A DNA stretch of 64,000 nucleotides from Drosophila miranda (Eukaryota; Arthropoda; Insecta; Diptera; Drosophilidae): the NCBI RefSeq assembly GCF_003369915.1, contig NW_022881614.1, positions 5,229,001 through 5,293,000 of the forward strand. The letters run 5' to 3'. The notes under the pieces were generated by a model. That model was given only the letters and a program-made list of their open reading frames with translations. It searched no databases and had not been told where the DNA came from. Of the stretch, positions 58,191-64,000 are shown one piece after another (position 1 is the stretch's first letter; every line of letters starts with the position of its first letter). The translations under genes were made by a program, and so were the position numbers.

Positions 58191-61100
58191 ATGTATAAGG
58201 TTAACCAAGCGGTATTACCCGAAGCTAGATGGCCCGAGCGCAAGCCGATAAAGGAAAGACAGCGGCAGTACGAACAGGCCAGGAATCGGATAATGGGGGA
58301 CGAACTCGATGAGAGTAACCGAACGGGAGCAGTCAGAGCACAGCGGGCTCGGGACAGGTTTCAGGGGCGAAAGAGAAGGCGGCTCCAGGTGTGTGCTGCA
58401 GTCCACTCGGCAATTCGTCAGGATGACAGGCCATTCGCACGAGTGAAGTTGGGCCCGAGGACGCTGATGGGACTACTGGATACAGGGGCATCGGTGAGCC
58501 TTCTGGGGAAAGGTGGCCTGGAACTGATAGGAGAATTGGAGCTGAAACTTCAAGACATAAAGAAATTCTCAGTACAAACAGCGGGCGGCACTCCTCATAA
58601 AATACTGGGACATGTGTCGACAGTAATGACGTATGGAGGCCAGAAGCAGACTATGGAGTTGTTCCTGTGTCCCTCGCTGAAACAACCGCTGTACCTAGGG
58701 GTCGATTTCTGGCGGAAGTTTGGTCTGGCTCCGCATATAGTAGGCCTAGAACGACACAAGGAATTAGCCGAAATTGATGCTGAGGTGCTGACTAGGAGTA
58801 GACCAACAGAACCGCACGAATTGACGCACACGCAGCAGACACGTCTGGACCAGGTGAAGAACAACTTCAGGGCATTCGACACACATGGTTTGGGAAGAAC
58901 GACGCTCGAAAGGCACGAAATTCAATTAATCGAGGGAGCCGTACCCGTAAAGGAGCGATTCTACCCGGTGTCTCCCGCGGTGCAAGAGCTGTTGTTTGCC
59001 GAGGTGGACGAAATGTTGCGCCTCGGAGTCATCGAAACCAGCGAGAGCCCGTGGAGCAACCGCGTGACGCTGGTACGTAAGCCGGGAAAAAACCGATTGT
59101 GTCTGGATGCGCGGAAACTAAACAAATTAACCGTGAAGGATGCTTACCCGCTGCAGAGCATCGAGTCAATTCTGAGCCGCGTAGAGGATACGGTGTACAT
59201 CAGCAGCATCGATTTAAAGCACGCATTTTGGCAGATAGAGCTGGAGCCTGAAAGTCGGACGTACACAGCATTCACGGTGCCGGGCAGACCACTCTATCAA
59301 TTTAAATCGATGCCCTTCGGGTTGTGCAATGCAGCCCAACGGCTGTGTCGGTTGATGGATCGAGTAATTCCACAACGACTCCGAAGCCATGTCTTTGTAT
59401 ACTTAGACGATCTACTAGTTATTTCCCGGACGTTTGAGGAGCATATACACCTGTTAGAGGAAGTGGCCAAGTGTCTCAAGGAGGCAAACCTGACAATTGG
59501 AAGAAAAAAATCGAAATTCGGCTATAAATATTTAAAGTATTTAGGGTACATCGTAGGCGACGGCGCACTTAGGACAGATCCGGAGAAAGTACAGGCGATC
59601 ACCCAAATACCAATGCCAAGGAACGTGAGACAAATCCGGAGATTTTTGGGGACAGCTGGCTGGTATCGGCGGTTTATCCGAAATTTCTCGGCACTCTCGG
59701 CTCCTCTGACAGACTGTCTGAAAGGAAAAGGGCAATTTAAGCTGACGGAGGAGGCAGGAAAATCGTTCGAGGAGCTCAAAAAAGCACTTACCAGTGCCCC
59801 CGTGCTACATCACCCAGACTTTAAGAAGCACTTCTTCATCCAGTGTGATGCGAGCCACGTGGGGATTGGAGCAGTTCTCTTCCAGAGGGATGATGAAGGA
59901 GCAGAGCACCCGATCGCATTCTTTTCGGCGAAGCTAAGAGGGGCACAGCTCAACTATAGCGTGCCAGAGAAGGAGTGTCTGGCGGCGGTAAGAGCCATAG
60001 AGAAGTTCCGTGCATACGTAGAACTGATGCCATTCACGGTGATAACAGATCACGCGAGTTTGCAGTGGCTCATGCGATTCAAAGCACTGGATGGGAGGCT
60101 AGCCAGGTGGTCGTTGGCTCTCCAGGCTTATGACTTCGAAATCGAGCACCGCAAAGGAAAGGAAAATATCGTCGCCGATATGCTGTCACGTCCCTTTGAC
60201 GTGGACGCTATCGACTTCCTGGAGTTCGACACCACAGCCTTCGAGGATGAAGAATACCGAAGAAAAATTGAGTCGGTCCAGAGCGATGAGGATGAATTCC
60301 CAGACCTGAAGGTGGAGGAAGGACTGCTGTTTAAGCGCACACAATTTGGCCGGCCGGAATTAGAGGAGTTTTCGTGGAAGCTATAGATCCCGGAAGCCCT
60401 GACGAGCACACTGATCCAACAGGCTCACGACAGCGATGTGGCAATGCATGGAGGAATCGCGAGAACACTGGGACGGCTGCGACAGTTCTATTATTGGCCC
60501 CGGATGACCGTGCAGGTGAAGGCATATGTGGCTGATTGTAACACCTGCAAAGAAACAAAACATTCAACACAGGTTCACCGTCCACTCATGGGGGCCGAAA
60601 CCAGAACGGAGAGGCCGATTCAAAAACTGTACCTGGATTTCCTGGGTCCATATCCGAGGACTCGAAGTGGCAATGTGGTCATACTAATAGTCCTCGATCA
60701 CATGTCCAGATATGTCTGGTTGAAGGCTTTGCCTAAGGCGACGTCTTCGGCCGTGATCCGATTCTTGCACGCCGAGGTCTTCGCGCAGTTTGGCGTGCCT
60801 TAAATAGTGCATACCGATAATGGAAAGCAATTTGTGTCAGCTGAATTCTCTCAATTCCTGGATAGGAGAAGCATAACGCACCTGAAGTCGGGGAACTATG
60901 CACCGCAGGCGAACGTGGCCGAACGAGTGAACCAGACTGTACTGGCAGCAATAAGGACATACGCTAGTGAGGATCACACGCGCTGGGACGAGAAGCTGAC
61001 GGAGATCCAGTGTGTGGCTAGGAGCGCTATACACACGGGTATCGGGACGTCGCCATACTTTGTGTTGTTTGGGCAGCACATGTTTACTAGCGGCCGAGAT

Positions 61101-61454
61101 TATAAATTGGCACGCAGACTGGGCGCCCTAAATGATGCACAAATGTCACCCTTGGCGAGGAGTGACAAGATGGAGATAGTCCGAGATGAGGTCCGAGGAA
61201 ACTCTCATGAAGCCTACAACAGAGCGAAGAACAGGTATAATCGAAAAGCTCGAGAAATTAGGTACTCACCGGGTCAGGAGATATATAAGCGGAATTTCGT
61301 GTTGAGCAAATTTAAAAACAACATCAAGGCGAAGTTCAGCCCAAAATACGTCAAGTGCCGAGTGATCCGGAGTATGGGCAACAGTCTGTACGAGCTGGAG
61401 ACGTTGCAAGGCTCACGTATTGGGGTGTTTCACGCAAAGGATCTGAAGCAGTAG
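58191..61454 (+). pseudogene. Element B pol with two nonsense codons
   Basis: One frame, in phase with gag, from the ATG at 58191 to TAG 61452-61454. Protease LLDTGASVSLLG at about 58476, RT with LDARKLNKL and YLDDLL (about 59400), RNase H with QCDASHVG and TDHASLQWL, integrase zinc region ending CNTCKETK, and catalytic LDFLG, HTDNGKQF and AERVNQ. TAG at 60384-60386 (RNase H/integrase linker) and TAA at 60801-60803 (two codons before VHTDNG) interrupt an otherwise clean frame of about 1087 codons. Integration would fail without a full-length integrase. Between gag and pol the same frame has one more stop (58138-58140), unlike the -1 overlap seen in A. Confidence 0.9.
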
Positions 61455-61596
61455 CCCAGGCATCTCAGTCGATGGAGCCAGAGACTCTCAATCTCAGGGT
61501 GTGGGCGATGGCCTACGTTTGGGGCCCCTTAATTGAAAAAGCCCGCCAGCTTGGCACTCCCGTTTCGGCGGAGTAATCCTGGAAACGGTAGTGTGG
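61455..61596 (+). other. Element B 3' untranslated segment
   Basis: 142 bp between pol and the 3' LTR, ending in a purine-rich GGAAACGGTAGTG just before TGTTATG. Confidence 0.7.
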
Positions 61597-61993
61597 TGTT
61601 ATGGGCGGTTTTGGAGAGAGCCGATAGGTATCAGGGCTGGAGAAGAAAGTGACAGCGGCATCTACAGTGGATCCTGGGAAGCAGTGGCAGAGTTGCGTGG
61701 GAGAAAAGGAAACGGGGCGAGGAAGAAAAAAGAGAGAGTTTCCGGTGGAGAAAAGGGGAGGCCGCACGTGCCCTAAAAGAAAAAAAGGAAACAAAATTGG
61801 TGATCGTGGAGACGACGATCCCACCAAGACATCAGCGGCAGGCATCAACATCAGCAGAAGCGGCGGACATCGGCAGCAGCATCCCGGTACTGGCCAGGCC
61901 GGGAAACTGATGCGAGAACCGTCAGCGGAGCACCGGCACCAAGGGACCGTCAGCGGAGCACCGACTGGAGACACGTTTCTGTCCCCACACACC
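61597..61993 (+). repeat. Element B 3' LTR, truncated
   Basis: Matches the first 397 bp of the 5' LTR, to CCCCACACACCA; then A leader sequence (AATTACAG) follows. About 730 bp of LTR are lost. Confidence 0.9.
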
Positions 61994-62890
61994 AATTACA
62001 GTTGAACATTTTGTCGCTATTCGATGTCGCAAGTGAACGTAAGTCACTGCCGTTCAACAAAAAAAATGGACAGGGAGTTTGCGACGGACACATTGCCTGG
62101 TGGACTGTGATATCGAATAAATCTGTGATGGAATGTGATATTGGAATAAGTTAGAGTAAGTCATGTAGGTAAATGTTCATTGTAGTTTCGCACCTGCTTG
62201 TTTAAAACAAAGCCGCTTTCGTGTTTTTGCACCTGTTGTCTGTCTGCCGAGAGGTGGTGAGGAGTAGGTGGCCCGGGAGACGTAAAGACAACCCGCGATG
62301 CATCTGTTGTCATGGCAGATCGGTATGATGGATGACAGGAACAAATCACAAGCAAAATGAGCTCATGCACCGTGAGGCTTCTCGTTTATCGGCCATCGCT
62401 TAGAGCGATGACTAGAGTAGATGACAGGCCACACAAAGGTGGTGTTCGTAATTGTAGGATATCCGTAGGGCGACTGTCAAGTGGAGCGCAGAAACTGGAG
62501 CGGTTACTGGTCCCGGCTAGTCACGTGTCCCCCTATTAATGAATCTTGTAAGAAGAAGAATAACTGTTAGGAATTTTTGTTGTTAGGTTTTGTGTTGTGT
62601 TGAATGTGTTTGAAGTTTGAGTGTCTTAGGTGTCGACCGAATATACATGTATGTTATTATTTATTTATTTATTCAAATATTTAATTGCATATATCTCGTT
62701 AACGGCGCTAGTTGGCGCAATATTTATATCGGTATTTATTTATTTATTTATCGGAGTATTTATTGGTCCGAAGCGTGGTGTTATTTATTCTTGCTAGTTA
62801 TTTCTTTGGGTATTTATTTCTTTATTTATATATATTATCTTAGTTTAGGAGTTTCCCTTTTTTTTGTAGTATTGGTGTTGCTCGGTGCAG
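61994..62890 (+). other. Element A leader, resumed after B (copy 3)
   Basis: Corresponds to A positions from about 5324 to the gag start, with the same TTTATT-rich end (62660-62830). No gene. Confidence 0.8.
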
Positions 62891-64000
62891 ATGCCACAAG
62901 AAGGGGGTAGTCGACAGTATCATACGCGATCACGCGGAAACAAAACAGTGGACCAGATAGGAGAAGTGTCAGGGGCGATGTTTGATCAAGATCGGGAGGA
63001 ACTTGGAGCTGTGGGTGGGTTGCCAAGAACACCGGTCCAGGCCAGGTCAGAAGAATGGCCAATGTCCGATCCTACACCCACGCTTGCTTCCGAACTGGCA
63101 TCAGCAGTCAACGTATCGTTGGCTCAGGCTCATGCGACACACAGGGCAGCGAACACTGACTCGATTAGTCGGGTGTTGCAGGAAGAGTTGCGTAAGGGGT
63201 TCATCGAGATGATACAGCAACTCAACGAGGTACTCCAGCCGGTTAGACAGCTGCAGCAGCAGAAGGAACCGCAGCGGGGGAGGTTCACCACGAGCAGGAG
63301 TATCGAGGAGCAATCCCGAAAAGGAAGCCGTCTAGCACGACTGATGCGCCGATTCCGCCACCAAAACCATTTTTGGCTGGCTCGGGGCGAGGTGGTATTG
63401 GTCCGGAACCGTCTTCAGGGGAAGGACCGACCGCATCCAGTGAGCAGCATCAACGGTGGGCATCAAGCGCGAAATTGGCGAAACCCGATAGCACTCAGAC
63501 ACTCGGGTCAGGGTCGTGGCGAGAGTAGGACAGCTGGTGGGATTCCTCGAGAAGATCCGCATCCAAATCCCCCGGGTTATAGACCTTGGCCACGGTGGGG
63601 CCGAGTCGAAAAATGGGACGTGACGTTCGACGGAGACAGCAACAAAATGACAGTCGAGGATTTTGTGTTCCGAATTGAATTCCTACAAGCCCAATGCCGC
63701 TGTCCGTGGGATGAAGTTCTGAAGGGTTTCATCACCTGGTTACAGGAAACGAGCGGGAATGGTACTGGCAGTACATCCGTGATCATGGCGGTGGTGTTTG
63801 GCAGGAACTAAGGGGCGACTTAATTGCTCGTTTCCGAGGCACGGCGTCCGAGTTCGACCGCATGAGAGAACTGCGAGTAAGAATGCAGCGGTCAAACGAG
63901 AATGTGGAAGACTTTTTCCATGTCATGAGAAAGCTCGCGTCGAGGTTGGAGATGCCACCACCTGAAAAGGAGATGGTAAAAATCGTCAAAAATGCACTCA
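62891..64000 (+). pseudogene. Element A gag, copy 3, cut by the window end
   Basis: ATG at 62891. A one-base deletion in CAGCGGGGG (about 63280) shifts the frame, which then happens to join the downstream capsid frame, giving an open run to 63811. The shared one-base shift at about 63747 ends it as in the other A copies. The C-terminal frame continues from about 63790 past the window end. Confidence 0.82.

Larger units (their letters stand above)
50944..61993 (+). mobile_element. Element B: Ty3/gypsy retrotransposon inserted in an A leader
   Basis: 5' LTR 50944-52070 (TGTTATG...CATAACA), primer site TGGCGCCC at 52073, leader (split by element F), gag, pol, and a 3' LTR that is cut after 397 bp at 61993. 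Flanked by A leader on both sides, with about 105 bp of A missing, so a deletion removed the LTR end plus adjacent A sequence and the target duplication cannot be checked. It is a close relative of A and lacks env. Confidence 0.92.

Noticed and set aside
61455..61596. An env gene downstream of pol in A or B
   Set aside because: Only about 142-146 bp lie between the pol stop and the LTR in each case, with no membrane-protein frame.

Overview
The window looks like Drosophila heterochromatin: one small piece of genic DNA embedded in nested and tandemly repeated LTR retrotransposons. The only recognisable host genes are two copies of Diap2 (three BIR domains, UBA-like region, C-terminal RING), with about 0.3-0.7 kb of flank on each side. 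In D. melanogaster Diap2 lies on Muller element C. Nearly everything else is transposon or satellite. That density, together with gene-plus-transposon duplication, fits a Y or neo-Y chromosome (the D. miranda neo-Y derives from Muller C) or pericentromeric DNA. The species is an inference, not something the sequence proves.

Layout. 1-340: gag scrap of a Ty3/gypsy element, called A here. 341-3685: Diap2 copy 1, an apparently intact 493-codon three-exon gene, with a divergent thioredoxin-like exon scrap upstream and a 34-codon reading frame behind a TATCGATA motif downstream. 3686-6864: A LTR, leader and 5' gag. 6865-9483: Diap2 copy 2, a pseudogene (13-bp deletion, RING deletion, nonsense codon). 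9484-36260: two A elements in tandem (LTR-gag-pol-LTR-gag-pol-LTR, last LTR truncated). Each carries the same minus-strand copia-type insertion with the same GAGAG target duplication, so this is a ~12.7 kb tandem duplication. 36261-43639: a mosaic of two BEL/Pao elements (D and C). 43640-47150: two overlapping copies of the 5' part of a minus-strand gypsy-type element (E). 47151-49440: a ~111-bp satellite, also present in short form at 44553-44824. 49441-50670: unidentified sequence with short internal repeats. 50671-64000: a third A copy interrupted by gypsy element B (50944-61993), which is itself interrupted by an internally deleted BEL/Pao element F (52241-55705).

History read from the junctions. 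A is the oldest layer and was already dead: every gag copy has the same frameshift and both pol copies the same stop. A was joined to Diap2, and the Diap2-A unit was duplicated. Copia entered A, diverged slightly, and was then copied along with A. Separately, B inserted into an A leader and F inserted into B; the F LTRs differ at only one site. No element here appears able to encode a full set of functional proteins, although B pol is interrupted by only two nonsense codons. I saw no tRNA, rRNA or CRISPR. Several long open frames start at non-ATG codons, so starts below were reset to the first ATG where one exists.
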